64,000 bases of DNA, taken from positions 682,001-746,000 of the forward strand of contig OZ255825.1 in assembly GCA_965277535.1 (NCBI GenBank), written 5' to 3'. Numbering within the stretch: position 1 is the first letter of the stretch; the number at the start of each line of letters is the position of its first letter. This document shows, in pieces, positions 8,922 to 17,879 of this stretch. Under the pieces are notes generated by a model. That model had not been told where the DNA came from, did no database searches, and saw only the letters and a list, made by a program, of their open reading frames with translations. The DNA comes from Ilyomonas sp965277535 (lineage in GTDB: Bacteria; Bacteroidota; Bacteroidia; Chitinophagales; Chitinophagaceae). The translations under genes were made by a program, and so were the position numbers.

Positions 8922-10403
8922 TCATTTTATCAACGCTGTATTTTCTCTTTTAGAAATAAAGTACAACCCTAAAAAAGTAAGCAGCCCATTGATGAACAAC
9001 AACTCTATTCCAATGGCATAACCATTGAAAATTTGTGTTGAGTATAAACTTAAAAAATAACAAATAATGGGCGAAACCAAACATACCAAAACCGTTAAGA
9101 AATGATTGGTAAGAACGCGTTTTGTAAAGATGCCAAATGTAAACAAACCCAACAACGGTCCGTACGTATAACCTGCAACATCTAAGATGATTTTAATAAT
9201 GGATTTGCTGTTGATTTGCTTAAACATCATTACACATACAAAAAACAAAATCGTAAAGGAAAGATGTACGATCAATCGTCTATTTTTTTGTTGTTGTTCG
9301 CTAAGATTTTTGGCCCGTTTCAAACCTAAAATATCAATACAAAAAGAAGACGTTAATGCTGTAATAGCACCGTCAGCAGAAGGAAATAAAGCCGAGATTA
9401 AACCAATGATAAATATGATAGAAACAAAAGGGGGAAAATAATGCGTTGCACTGTTTGTATTCAGGGCAACCGATGGAAACAAATCGTCGCCTTTTGTAGT
9501 GATGTTATATTGTTGAGCAAACAAATAGAGCAAGCCGCCAAGTAATAAAAACAAAAGATTCACCAACACCATAATGGCGCTAAACGTCATCATGTTTTTT
9601 TGTGAATCTTTCAAATTTTTTACGCTGATATTTTTCTGCATCATTTCCTGGTCAAGCCCCGTCATACCAACGGTAATAAACATGCCGCCAATAATTTGTT
9701 TTAGCCAGAATGCTCCGCTGTTTGCATGGGTATTGAATGTTTTGGTATAGCCTTTTTCGTTCAACAAATGAATGGCAGAAGAAAACGAAAGATGCAAGGT
9801 TTGCAAAATGAAAACAGTGCAAACAATCAACCCCAGCAACATGAAAGTGGTTTGTAAAGTATCGGTAAATACAATGGTTTTTACGCCGCCTTTGAATGTG
9901 TACATGAGTATCATTAGCAAGATGATAAATGTTGTTGCCCAAAACGGAACATGCATGTTATTCAGGATGAATATCTGAAGTACATTAATCACCAAATACA
10001 ATCTTGCCGTTGCTCCCAACACGCGCGAAACAATAAAAAACAAAGCGCCGGTTTTATAAGCCGTAATACCAAAGCGATGGTGCAGATAATTGTAAATAGA
10101 AGTGAGCTGCAAACGATAATACAAAGGCAACAAAACAAAAGCCACGATAAAGTAACCGATGAAATAACCCAGCACCACCTGGAAGTAGCCAAACCCATTG
10201 CTACCAACGGTTCCGGGCACGCTAACAAACGTAACACCGCTCAGTGAAGTGCCAATCATACCAAAGGCAACGAGCATCCAGTTGCTGTTGCGGTTGCCAA
10301 TAAAAAATGATTCGTTATTGGCATTGCGGCTGGTGTACCAGGCAACGCATAGCAATATCAAAAAATAAATAAGAATGAAAGAAAGCAACAGAACCGGCGA
10401 CAT
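8922..10403 (-). CDS. Sodium:solute symporter (SSS family)
   Basis: The 493-residue integral membrane protein has about 13 hydrophobic helices and SSS-family landmarks: FFIGNRNSNWMLVAFGMIGTSLSG early, GFGYFQVVLGYFIGY, and FPSADGAITALTSSFCIDI in helix eight to nine. It should move a solute with Na+ across the inner membrane. The solute is unknown; sugar, sialic acid or amino acid are usual. ATG 10403 (MSPVLLLSF) is chosen because the extra upstream residues would add a second, atypical hydrophobic stretch. It is divergent from bioA. Confidence 0.87.
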   Translation of the reverse strand: MSPVLLLSFILIYFLILLCVAWYTSRNANNESFFIGNRNSNWMLVAFGMIGTSLSGVTFVSVPGTVGSNGFGYFQVVLGYFIGYFIVAFVLLPLYYRLQLTSIYNYLHHRFGITAYKTGALFFIVSRVLGATARLYLVINVLQIFILNNMHVPFWATTFIILLMILMYTFKGGVKTIVFTDTLQTTFMLLGLIVCTVFILQTLHLSFSSAIHLLNEKGYTKTFNTHANSGAFWLKQIIGGMFITVGMTGLDQEMMQKNISVKNLKDSQKNMMTFSAIMVLVNLLFLLLGGLLYLFAQQYNITTKGDDLFPSVALNTNSATHYFPPFVSIIFIIGLISALFPSADGAITALTSSFCIDILGLKRAKNLSEQQQKNRRLIVHLSFTILFFVCVMMFKQINSKSIIKIILDVAGYTYGPLLGLFTFGIFTKRVLTNHFLTVLVCLVSPIICYFLSLYSTQIFNGYAIGIELLFINGLLTFLGLYFISKRENTALIK

Positions 10404-10707
10404 AGGCGAAAACAAAATGAACAACAAATTTGAAGGAAAAATAAATGGCAAACACAAGAATGAAAAAAGAAGCAAAAAGTTTTGGAGTGATGAATATTGG
10501 AAACACAGCGTTTTTATAAGGGATGATTCATCTCTTTACCTTCTTCATTAATAGTTCAATCGGCTTTATTCTATAGTCGTTGGTTACTTCATTCGCTGAT
10601 GTAAAGATATTGTAAGCTTTTAAGAAAGATATATGAGCTATCACTACTACGCTATGTAGTTTGTTACAAAAGATTTACAAAAAAGCATTTGCCGTTACCT
10701 TCACCGC
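10404..10707. other. Divergent intergenic region between symporter gene and bioA
   Basis: This 304-bp AT-rich stretch must hold promoters for both flanking genes. No complete TTTG/TAnnTTTG pair was found on either strand; only partial boxes such as TACCTTCA near 10696 on the plus strand are present. No coding frame, hairpin or repeat stands out. Confidence 0.5.
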
Positions 10708-12045
10708 ATGACGTTATCAGAAAGAGACAAGCAATGCATCTGGCATCCGTTCACGCCACAAAAAAACAGGCCTTTGCCCATTGCTATTACAAGCGCAAAA
10801 GGCACGCTTTTATTTGATGAAAACAACAACACATACATTGATGCCATCAGCAGTTGGTGGGTTACACTGCATGGTCATGCACATCCTTATATCGCTGAAA
10901 GGCTTTACAGGCAAGCCTTAGAGCTTGAGCAGGTTATTTTTGCAGGGTTTACACATAAGCCTGCAGTTGAACTGGCAGAACGATTGTTACAAATCCTGCC
11001 GCCTCATTTTTCCAAAATATTTTATAGTGATAATGGCTCTACTTCAATCGAAGTGGCATTGAAAATGGCGATACAATTTTGGTGGAACCAAAGTGCAAGG
11101 AATAGGAAACAAGAAACAAGAATTAAGAAGCAAGAAGCAAGTAAGAACAATCAAGATTCAGGAAGCAATATTCATAAATCAAAAACAAAGATTTTAGCTT
11201 TCAACAATTCGTATCATGGCGATACGTTTGGAGCGATGAGTGTGAGTGATAGAAGTGTGTTTACATTAGCATTTCACAACATGTTATTTGAAGTGATATT
11301 TATTGATGTTCCCGATGAAAATAACATCAATAAAACCAAACAAAAAATAGAACATCACGCTGATGAAATTGCCGCTTTTATTTATGAACCTTTGGTGCAA
11401 GGTGCAGGTGGAATGAAGATGTATGATGCGTTCTGGATGAATGAACTATTAAAATATGTGCAAAACCAAAACATCATTTGCATTGCCGATGAAGTGATGA
11501 CCGGCTTTGGAAGAACAGGTAAATTATTTGCTTCGGAATACATAGAATGTAAGCCTGATATTATTTGTTTGAGTAAAGGTTTAACCGGCGGCACAATGGC
11601 GTTGGGTGTTACGGCTTGCTCGCAAAAAATATATGATGCTTACTTAGATGACGATAAGCTGAAAACGTTTTTTCACGGGCATTCTTTTACAGCCAATCCA
11701 CTGGCTTGCACCGCTGCGTTGGCAAGTTTGGATTTGTGGTTTGAAAACAATTGCATAGAAAAAATTAAATGGCTTGAACAACAAAACAAATTGTTGATGC
11801 AACAATTGGTGCAAAAACAAAAGGTAAAAAACCTGCGCGCATTAGGAACAATTGTAGCTTTTGAAATTAGGGAAGGAGAAGATGAATATTTAAACAATAT
11901 CAGCACAACTATAACAACCCGAAGTCTTCAGCAAGGTGTTTATTTACGGCCGCTTGGCAACACCGTTTACATCATGCCTCCATATTGCATTACCGAAGAG
12001 GAACTGAATAAAGTATATGATGTAATAGATAAATTGGTTGATTAA
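10708..12045 (+). CDS. bioA: Adenosylmethionine-8-amino-7-oxononanoate aminotransferase
   Basis: The 445-residue PLP enzyme catalyses transfer of an amino group from SAM to KAPA, making DAPA in biotin synthesis. Diagnostic segments are WHPFTPQ near the N-terminus, SSWWVTLHGHAHP, YSDNGSTSIEVALKMA, SYHGDTFGAMSVSD, the IADEVMTGFGRTG aspartate region, and the PLP lysine in LSKGLTGG; HGHSFTANPLACTAA supports BioA. Residues about 130-160 are a K/Q/N/S-rich insert absent from typical BioA and coded by repeat-like DNA. The stop overlaps the convergent SRPBCC gene by 4 bp. No other bio gene is in the window. Confidence 0.93.
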   Translation: MTLSERDKQCIWHPFTPQKNRPLPIAITSAKGTLLFDENNNTYIDAISSWWVTLHGHAHPYIAERLYRQALELEQVIFAGFTHKPAVELAERLLQILPPHFSKIFYSDNGSTSIEVALKMAIQFWWNQSARNRKQETRIKKQEASKNNQDSGSNIHKSKTKILAFNNSYHGDTFGAMSVSDRSVFTLAFHNMLFEVIFIDVPDENNINKTKQKIEHHADEIAAFIYEPLVQGAGGMKMYDAFWMNELLKYVQNQNIICIADEVMTGFGRTGKLFASEYIECKPDIICLSKGLTGGTMALGVTACSQKIYDAYLDDDKLKTFFHGHSFTANPLACTAALASLDLWFENNCIEKIKWLEQQNKLLMQQLVQKQKVKNLRALGTIVAFEIREGEDEYLNNISTTITTRSLQQGVYLRPLGNTVYIMPPYCITEEELNKVYDVIDKLVD

Positions 12046-12557
12046 TTTTCAGGATGTTCTGTTATTGCTTTCAGCTTGTCTAAGCTTTCTTCCATAAAAG
12101 GTCCCCAGATTTTATCGCTGGCAATGGCTGGCAACCGCTGCCACGGGTACCAGCTTAGCTTTTGCTCAAAATACCAATTCAATTTTGTTGTGTTGCTGGC
12201 GGTGTTGTTCGACAATAGAAAAACGCAAAGCAGATGATTTCCCTTTTGGTTTTGCCATATTGCTTCTACTGAATCTCTTGTACTTTTTGTGAGATAAATC
12301 GATTTTTTATTCTCATTGGCCATTCTGCTTTTTTCTTCTATTTGCGGTGTTACAAACTGAATTGTGTTTGTGTTCATGCCATCCATCCACAACTTCCAAT
12401 TGTTTGTATTGCCAATGTACTTGAACAATGTATCCTGAGGTGTGGCTATATTGATAGTGCGCGTTACCCTTACTGTTGAAGGCAGCAGCAAGCCCATGCA
12501 CGTAACGATAAAAAATAAAACAACAATGCTAATGAGAGCGAGTTTAATAAGCTTCAT
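12042..12557 (-). CDS. SRPBCC (START-like) family protein with N-terminal membrane anchor
   Basis: The 171-residue protein has one N-terminal hydrophobic helix (about residues 4-26), then a START/polyketide-cyclase-like fold starting RVTRTINIATPQDTLFKYIGNTNNWKLW, the typical SRPBCC opening. Such domains bind hydrophobic ligands, and no specific role is known for this group. It lies downstream of trpA on the minus strand (53-bp gap holding a CCCC-TAAA-GGGG palindrome at 12565-12576) and may be read through from the trp operon. It is convergent with bioA. Confidence 0.72.
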   Translation of the reverse strand: MKLIKLALISIVVLFFIVTCMGLLLPSTVRVTRTINIATPQDTLFKYIGNTNNWKLWMDGMNTNTIQFVTPQIEEKSRMANENKKSIYLTKSTRDSVEAIWQNQKGNHLLCVFLLSNNTASNTTKLNWYFEQKLSWYPWQRLPAIASDKIWGPFMEESLDKLKAITEHPEN

Positions 12558-12610
12558 GCCCCAACCCCTAAAGGGGAATTTTAAAAGATGATGAAATGAA
12601 GTACGCCTGT

Positions 12611-13399
12611 TTACTGTAAAACGCTATCTAAAAATTGCTTTGTATCGTTTTCAATATTACTTGAATTTTCGATGGCTTTTATATACGCTGTTCCAATGAT
12701 AGCACCGTTTGCATAGCGGCAAGCCGATTGGAATGTTTGTTTGTCTTTAATGCCAAAACCAACAAGTACAGGATTCTGCAAATTCATGTTTTGCACCCGT
12801 TGCAGATAATTTTCTACTTGCGTAAAATCTTTATCACTGCCAGTGATAGAAGACGATGAAACAGCATATAAAAATCCGGTGCTCAATGCATCCAGCCTTC
12901 GGATGCGTTCTTCCGATGTTTCGGGTGTAATTAAAAAAATAAAATCCAATCCATAACGCTTGATAATGTCGCCATACACTGTTTGGTATTCGTATTCAGG
13001 AAGGTCAGGAAGAATTAAACCATCTACCGGAAGTTCTGCAGCTTGTTTGCAAAATTTTTCAAAGCCATATTGCAAAATGGGGTTCATATAACCCATTAAA
13101 ATCACAGGTATTTTTATAATATCTTCAACATTCGGCTTATTACGAAAATCTTGCAATTGTTGAAATAGTTTTTCTATTGTCATGCCATTCTGCAATGCAA
13201 TGCTGTTGCTATGTTGAATAGCCGGACCGTCCGCCAAGGGATCACTGTAAGGCATTCCTATTTCAATAATATCTGCACCATTGTTTTGCAATGCTTTCAT
13301 TACTTCAATTATGCTATTCAATTGCGGGTAACCAGCAGTACAGTAAACATTCAACACGCTTTTGTTTTTATGCAGAAATAGATTCTTGATTAAACTCAT
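12611..13399 (-). CDS. trpA: Tryptophan synthase alpha subunit
   Basis: The 262-residue TIM barrel cleaves indole-3-glycerol phosphate to indole. Visible motifs are IEIGMPYSDPLADGPAIQ, with the catalytic Asp region, VDGLILPDLPEYE, and the phosphate-binding LVGFGIKDKQ and GAIIGTAYIKAI segments. ATG 13399 (MSLIKN) is used because the in-frame upstream codon is TTG. It is the last trp gene and follows trpB by 34 bp on the minus strand. The length fits the family. Confidence 0.95.
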   Translation of the reverse strand: MSLIKNLFLHKNKSVLNVYCTAGYPQLNSIIEVMKALQNNGADIIEIGMPYSDPLADGPAIQHSNSIALQNGMTIEKLFQQLQDFRNKPNVEDIIKIPVILMGYMNPILQYGFEKFCKQAAELPVDGLILPDLPEYEYQTVYGDIIKRYGLDFIFLITPETSEERIRRLDALSTGFLYAVSSSSITGSDKDFTQVENYLQRVQNMNLQNPVLVGFGIKDKQTFQSACRYANGAIIGTAYIKAIENSSNIENDTKQFLDSVLQ

Positions 13400-13433
13400 A
13401 AACAATTAACCATTAAAAATTTACAATTAAAAA

Positions 13434-14648
13434 TCACTTTTCCATCGCCTTCATATAGGTATCCAAATCTTTATCACCACGCCCGCTTAAACACACTACC
13501 ACCACATCTTTTGGACTTACTTTTAATTGGTCTAAGGCGCACAAAGCATGAGCACTTTCCAATGCTGGAATAATGCCTTCTAACTTTGCCAATTGAAAGC
13601 CGGCTGTTAACGATTCATCATCAGTTGCACTTAAAAAAGTAGCGCGACCACTCGCATACAAATGCGCGTGCATAGGCCCAATTCCTGGATAATCCAAACC
13701 TGCCGAAATACTATGTGGCTCTACAACTTGTCCGTCTTCCGTTTGCATTACTAAACTTTTGCTTCCATGCAATACACCTGGCTTACCAAGTTGAGTAGTT
13801 GCTGCACTCCTACCGCTGTTAATGCCGCAACCGGCTGCTTCTACCGCAATGATTTTTACACTGTCTTCATCTAAAAAATGATAAAACGTTCCCGCAGCAT
13901 TACTTCCTCCACCCACACAAGCCACTACATGTGTTGGCAGTTCTTTGCCGGTATGTTCTTTCAACTGCCATTTGATTTCTTCGCTGATGATACTTTGAAA
14001 ACGAGCCACCATGTCAGGATACGGATGTGGGCCCACTACACTGCCAATTACATAATGTGTTTCGAGCGGGTCATTTATCCAAGCGCGGATGGCTTCGTTG
14101 GTGGCATCTTTCAACGTTTTACTGCCACTGGTAGCAGGAACTACTTTTGCTCCCAGCATTTTCATGCGGGCAACGTTGGGCGCCTGCCGTTCAATATCAA
14201 CTTCGCCCATATACACCACACACTCAATTCCTTTTAAAGCACAAACCGTTGCCGTTGCTACGCCATGCTGACCTGCACCGGTTTCAGCTATGATGCGCTT
14301 CTTGCCCAACCGTTGCGCAAGCAATACCTGACCAATGGCATTGTTGATTTTATGCGCACCAGTATGGTTTAAATCTTCCCGTTTTAAATAAACGGTTGTA
14401 TTGTATTTGTTACTTAATCTTTCGGCTAAAAACAAAGGTGTCGGTCTGCCAACATAATCTTTTAGCAAGCTCTGAAACTCTTGCTGGAAGCCGGTTTCAT
14501 ACATGATTTGCAGATAATTGTTCTTCAATTCTTCTACATTTCGATGTAACATTTCGGGAATGTAAGCGCCGCCAAAATCTCCGTAATAACCAAAGATGTT
14601 AGGCTGCTTGTAAGTGCCTCTGTTGTTGAATGAGGTAATGTTTATCAT
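13434..14648 (-). CDS. trpB: Tryptophan synthase beta subunit
   Basis: The 404-residue PLP enzyme joins indole and serine to make tryptophan. The family signature LKREDLNHTGAHKINNAIGQ contains the PLP lysine. AETGAGQHGVATAT, GGGSNAAG phosphate loop and HSISAGLDYPGIGP are also present. Its start (GYYGDFGGAYIPEMLHRNVEEL) is classic TrpB1. It pairs with trpA immediately downstream. It is separated from trpF by two non-tryptophan genes, an unusual interruption for the operon. Confidence 0.96.
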   Translation of the reverse strand: MINITSFNNRGTYKQPNIFGYYGDFGGAYIPEMLHRNVEELKNNYLQIMYETGFQQEFQSLLKDYVGRPTPLFLAERLSNKYNTTVYLKREDLNHTGAHKINNAIGQVLLAQRLGKKRIIAETGAGQHGVATATVCALKGIECVVYMGEVDIERQAPNVARMKMLGAKVVPATSGSKTLKDATNEAIRAWINDPLETHYVIGSVVGPHPYPDMVARFQSIISEEIKWQLKEHTGKELPTHVVACVGGGSNAAGTFYHFLDEDSVKIIAVEAAGCGINSGRSAATTQLGKPGVLHGSKSLVMQTEDGQVVEPHSISAGLDYPGIGPMHAHLYASGRATFLSATDDESLTAGFQLAKLEGIIPALESAHALCALDQLKVSPKDVVVVCLSGRGDKDLDTYMKAMEK

Positions 14649-14675
14649 AGAAAATTAAAGTGTAAAAATGATAAA

Positions 14676-15677
14676 TTAAAAATCAGACAATCGTTCTATT
14701 TCCTTCTTCATTTCTTCTATCAGTTGTTGTTCTGACGGTAAATACAATTCATACTTACTGGCAAAAATTTGTTGATTGTTTTCCGGTAAAGAATATTTTA
14801 CAACAGCATTGTTTTTATCTGCACAAAGCAGAATGCCAATCGTTGCATTTTCATGCGGTAGTTTTTCGTTACGGTCGTAATAATTTACATACATCTGCAG
14901 TTGCCCTATATCTGCATGTGTGAGCTTGTGTGTTTTGATTTCAATAATCACAAAGCACTGCAACAAACGGTTGTAAAACACAAGATCAACAAAGAATTCA
15001 TCACCTTCCAGATGAATGCGTTTTTGACGGGCAACAAAAGAGAAGCCGTTGCCAAGCTCTAATAAAAAATTATGAAGATGTGTAATGATAGCTGATTCCA
15101 AATCTTTTTCATAATACGCCGCTTCACGTTGCAATCCTAAAAACTCAAGAACCAATGGATCTTTAATAATTTCTTTCGCCTCCGATGGAAGCTTCTCACC
15201 ACGAGCTACAGCCAGCACACTTTCTTTGTCATTACTCATTAATAAACGCTCAAATAATTGGCTGTTAATCTGGCGTTCAAGCTGACGGACAGTCCAGTTA
15301 TTTTTGGTTGTTTCTGCTATATAATATTCTCTTTTATGTTGATTATCAATCCGAAGAAGCAATGAGTAATGACTCCAGGTCAATTGTGCAGACACTGTCT
15401 GCACAATTGGAAACAAGCGGTAGAATTGGCGAAACAAATTAAGGTTACGGTACGAAAAACCGCTTCCAAATTCCGGCTGCAATTGCTCCGATAAATACTG
15501 AATCAGGTAAGTACCATAATCGGCTCTGTCTTTTCCCTGCTGCTCTTCCTCAAAAATAACTTTTCCGATGTGCCAATACATCAACACACGTTCGTTATCA
15601 ACTGCGCGGATGGCTTTTTCTTTTGCCTGGTTTATAATCGCTTTTATTTCGTTTAGCAGCGATGTATCAATCAACAT
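14676..15677 (-). CDS. YhcG/DUF1016 family PD-(D/E)XK nuclease inside the trp operon
   Basis: The 333-residue protein has the DUF1016 N-terminal helical domain (LLNEIKAIINQAK, YWHIGKVIFEEEQQGKDRADYG, about residues 1-150) and the PDDEXK nuclease domain. In the nuclease domain, DEFFVDLVFYNRLLQCFVIIEIKT supplies the D-x(n)-E-x-K active site. Family members are predicted DNA-processing or defence-associated nucleases, and the biochemistry is largely uncharacterised. ATG 15677 (MLIDTSLLNEIK) matches usual family starts; an ATG at 15785 would add 36 residues and overlap the GNAT gene. Its position between trpF-GNAT and trpB suggests later insertion. Confidence 0.83.
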   Translation of the reverse strand: MLIDTSLLNEIKAIINQAKEKAIRAVDNERVLMYWHIGKVIFEEEQQGKDRADYGTYLIQYLSEQLQPEFGSGFSYRNLNLFRQFYRLFPIVQTVSAQLTWSHYSLLLRIDNQHKREYYIAETTKNNWTVRQLERQINSQLFERLLMSNDKESVLAVARGEKLPSEAKEIIKDPLVLEFLGLQREAAYYEKDLESAIITHLHNFLLELGNGFSFVARQKRIHLEGDEFFVDLVFYNRLLQCFVIIEIKTHKLTHADIGQLQMYVNYYDRNEKLPHENATIGILLCADKNNAVVKYSLPENNQQIFASKYELYLPSEQQLIEEMKKEIERLSDF

Positions 15678-15748
15678 AGACACATTTTTAGATGGAACAA
15701 ACATTGTCGGTGCAACCTTTTCATCTGGAAAATCTATACAAATCTCTC

Positions 15749-16273
15749 TCACAATATCAACTCCATAAATATCAAATCCAGCCATCGGTTGAACTTATAA
15801 CCCACTTCTTTAAAATGCGCAACTTCTACAAAACCAAATTGTTTGTGCAATGCAAGGCTCACTTCATTAGAGGCATCAATACCAGCAACAATAGCGTGCA
15901 AGTCTAAGTTCTTCGCTGCCTCTATCAATGGTTTCATCAACATCTTTCCAACGCCTTTGCCTCTGCAATCGCTTTTTACATATACTGAATTTTCAACAGT
16001 GTATTGATAAGCCTGCCATGCGCGAAACGGACCAAAAGAACTAAACCCAACAATCACCTTACTTTCTTCGGCTACAAACACCGGAAAGCCTTGCTGCTGC
16101 TTTGTTTCAAACCAATCAGTGCGCATTTCAAGCGTGTGCGGATCGTAATTGTAAACGGCGGTTGTATGTAAAATCACGTCATTATAAATGTCGAGTATTT
16201 GCGGCAAATCTTCCTTTGTTGCTTCGCGAATTATGACTTCAATATAGTTGGATGGATTACTTAGTTGAATCAT
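15749..16273 (-). CDS. GNAT N-acetyltransferase, phosphinothricin/YncA-like
   Basis: The 174-residue protein shows the GNAT acetyl-CoA site CRGKGVGKMLMKPLIEAA and the YncA/Pat-like features DIYNDVILHTTAVYNYDP, FGPFRAWQAYQYTVENSVYV, and a C-terminal VGYKFNRWLDLIFMELIL. These enzymes acetylate methionine-sulfone-like compounds, phosphinothricin-like amino acids or related amines. It lies between trpF and the DUF1016 gene on the minus strand. Nothing ties it to tryptophan synthesis. Confidence 0.85.
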   Translation of the reverse strand: MIQLSNPSNYIEVIIREATKEDLPQILDIYNDVILHTTAVYNYDPHTLEMRTDWFETKQQQGFPVFVAEESKVIVGFSSFGPFRAWQAYQYTVENSVYVKSDCRGKGVGKMLMKPLIEAAKNLDLHAIVAGIDASNEVSLALHKQFGFVEVAHFKEVGYKFNRWLDLIFMELIL

Positions 16274-16326
16274 GATACGTTTGGTTTTGCCTGTTTTTTA
16301 AGACCGATCTTCCTATCGTCAAAGTC

Positions 16327-16965
16327 TTATCCTTTTTGCTTAACATCGTTAATAAATGTTGTTACCTGTTGAACATCTTTTACGCCTGGTGATGTTTCAA
16401 AGCGGCTGTTAATATCGAGTGCAAACAAATCTTTAGCAACAGCCTGTTGTTGAAATTGCTGAATGGTGGCAACATCATCCGGCGCAATACCACCACTTAA
16501 AAAAAAAGGTTTGCCAATATTGGCTTCTTTTAATTTTTGCCAATCAAACTTTTTTCCTGTGCCCCCAAAACTTGCGCCTTCAGTATCAAACATGAACAGA
16601 TCAGCCACATCGTAATAGTCTTTTATCTTCCATGAAATATTATCGCCTTCGCTTACCCGGAACGCTTTAACGACTGTAATGTATTGAGAAATTTTTTCGC
16701 AGTAGCGTGGCGATTCATTGCCATGAAGCTGCACCAGGTATAAGCCGCAATTATCCACCGTTCGCAACACATCATTCACATCAGCATTTACAAAAACGCC
16801 GACTTTATTAATGTTGCGAAGTTTTTTAATTTCTTCAGCCGGCATGCTTTTGTACACATAACGCGATGAAGGCGGATAAAAAATAAATCCGACAAAATCA
16901 GCTCCTGCATCCCTTATCTGTTGCGCTTGCAAAGCCTGTGTGATGCCACATACTTTTACTCTCAT
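16327..16965 (-). CDS. trpF: Phosphoribosylanthranilate isomerase
   Basis: The 212-residue TIM barrel isomerises N-(5-phosphoribosyl)anthranilate to CdRP. The start MRVKVCGITQALQAQ holds the catalytic Cys (KVCGIT). Other signatures are GADFVGFIFYPPSSRYV, LVQLHGNE, the catalytic Asp region LFMFDTE, and FFLSGGIAPDDV with the phosphate loop; LDINSRFETSPGVKD closes the barrel. The start overlaps the trpC stop by 4 bp (ATGA), indicating translational coupling. Confidence 0.95.
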   Translation of the reverse strand: MRVKVCGITQALQAQQIRDAGADFVGFIFYPPSSRYVYKSMPAEEIKKLRNINKVGVFVNADVNDVLRTVDNCGLYLVQLHGNESPRYCEKISQYITVVKAFRVSEGDNISWKIKDYYDVADLFMFDTEGASFGGTGKKFDWQKLKEANIGKPFFLSGGIAPDDVATIQQFQQQAVAKDLFALDINSRFETSPGVKDVQQVTTFINDVKQKG

Positions 16966-17750
16966 GTTGTTTGTTTCAATTCATTTACAAACTGAATAAA
17001 AGCAATCGAAGGATCGTTGTTCTTCATAAAATTTTCACCAATTAAAAAACCTTTGAAACCTGCATTGCGTAAGGTTTTGATAGTCTTTACGTTGCTGATT
17101 CCGCTTTCTGCAATGGTTGGTTTTTCTTTTGGCAAAAATGTTATTAAATTCAAAGATGTGTTGATGTCAACTTCAAATGTTTTGAGGTTGCGGTTGTTAA
17201 CGCCTATCATGGTTACTTCATCACAAATATGATCCAACTCTTCTTCATTGTGAATTTCCAACAGCACTTCCAACTGTAGTTCCCTTGCTGTTTTTGCAAG
17301 TTGTTTTACTTGTTGTTGTGAAAGACAGGCAGCAATCAATAAAATCACATCAGCACCAATTGCCTTCGCTTCATAAAGTTGGTATTCATCAACGATAAAA
17401 TCTTTGCGCAACAAGGGAACATCAACCACGCCCCTTGCCGTTATCAAGTCGTCATTGCTCCCACCAAAAAACGGTTCATCGGTTAACACTGAAATACCAG
17501 CAGCATGTTGACTATAAGCAGCCGCAATCTTTGCTATATCTGCATTTCTGTTAATGATTCCTTTTGACGGCGACTTACGCTTGAACTCTGCAATAATACC
17601 TGTTGAATCTTTTTTCAGTAAAGATTGAGACAATGATTTTCGTGCAAAACCAAACATCGGCATCTGCTCGTAAGATGCAATGGAAATGATGTTTTTCTTT
17701 TGGTCAATTTCTTTTTGTTTTTCAACGATTATTTTATCGAGAATATTCAT
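16962..17750 (-). CDS. trpC: Indole-3-glycerol-phosphate synthase
   Basis: The 262-residue enzyme closes the indole ring of CdRP. Recognised motifs are NILDKIIVEKQKEI at the start, IAEFKRKSPSKG, SVLTDEPFFGGS, LLRKDFIVDEYQ, GVNNRNLKTFEVD and AESGIS, all IGPS hallmarks with the catalytic lysines and glutamates. ATG 17750 is preferred over an ATG 23 codons upstream because family members start with this helix. It follows trpD by about 130 bp and overlaps trpF by 4 bp. Confidence 0.95.
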   Translation of the reverse strand: MNILDKIIVEKQKEIDQKKNIISIASYEQMPMFGFARKSLSQSLLKKDSTGIIAEFKRKSPSKGIINRNADIAKIAAAYSQHAAGISVLTDEPFFGGSNDDLITARGVVDVPLLRKDFIVDEYQLYEAKAIGADVILLIAACLSQQQVKQLAKTARELQLEVLLEIHNEEELDHICDEVTMIGVNNRNLKTFEVDINTSLNLITFLPKEKPTIAESGISNVKTIKTLRNAGFKGFLIGENFMKNNDPSIAFIQFVNELKQTT

Positions 17751-17879
17751 TGTTGTATTTGTTATCTGAAGCAGAATTTTATGCGGTTTATTGATTTGGC
17801 TGATGAAAGCGAATACCATAAAACTGAGCCTTTATTTCAATTAATCAGTTTAATCAGTTTAATCTTTCAAAATCTTGGT

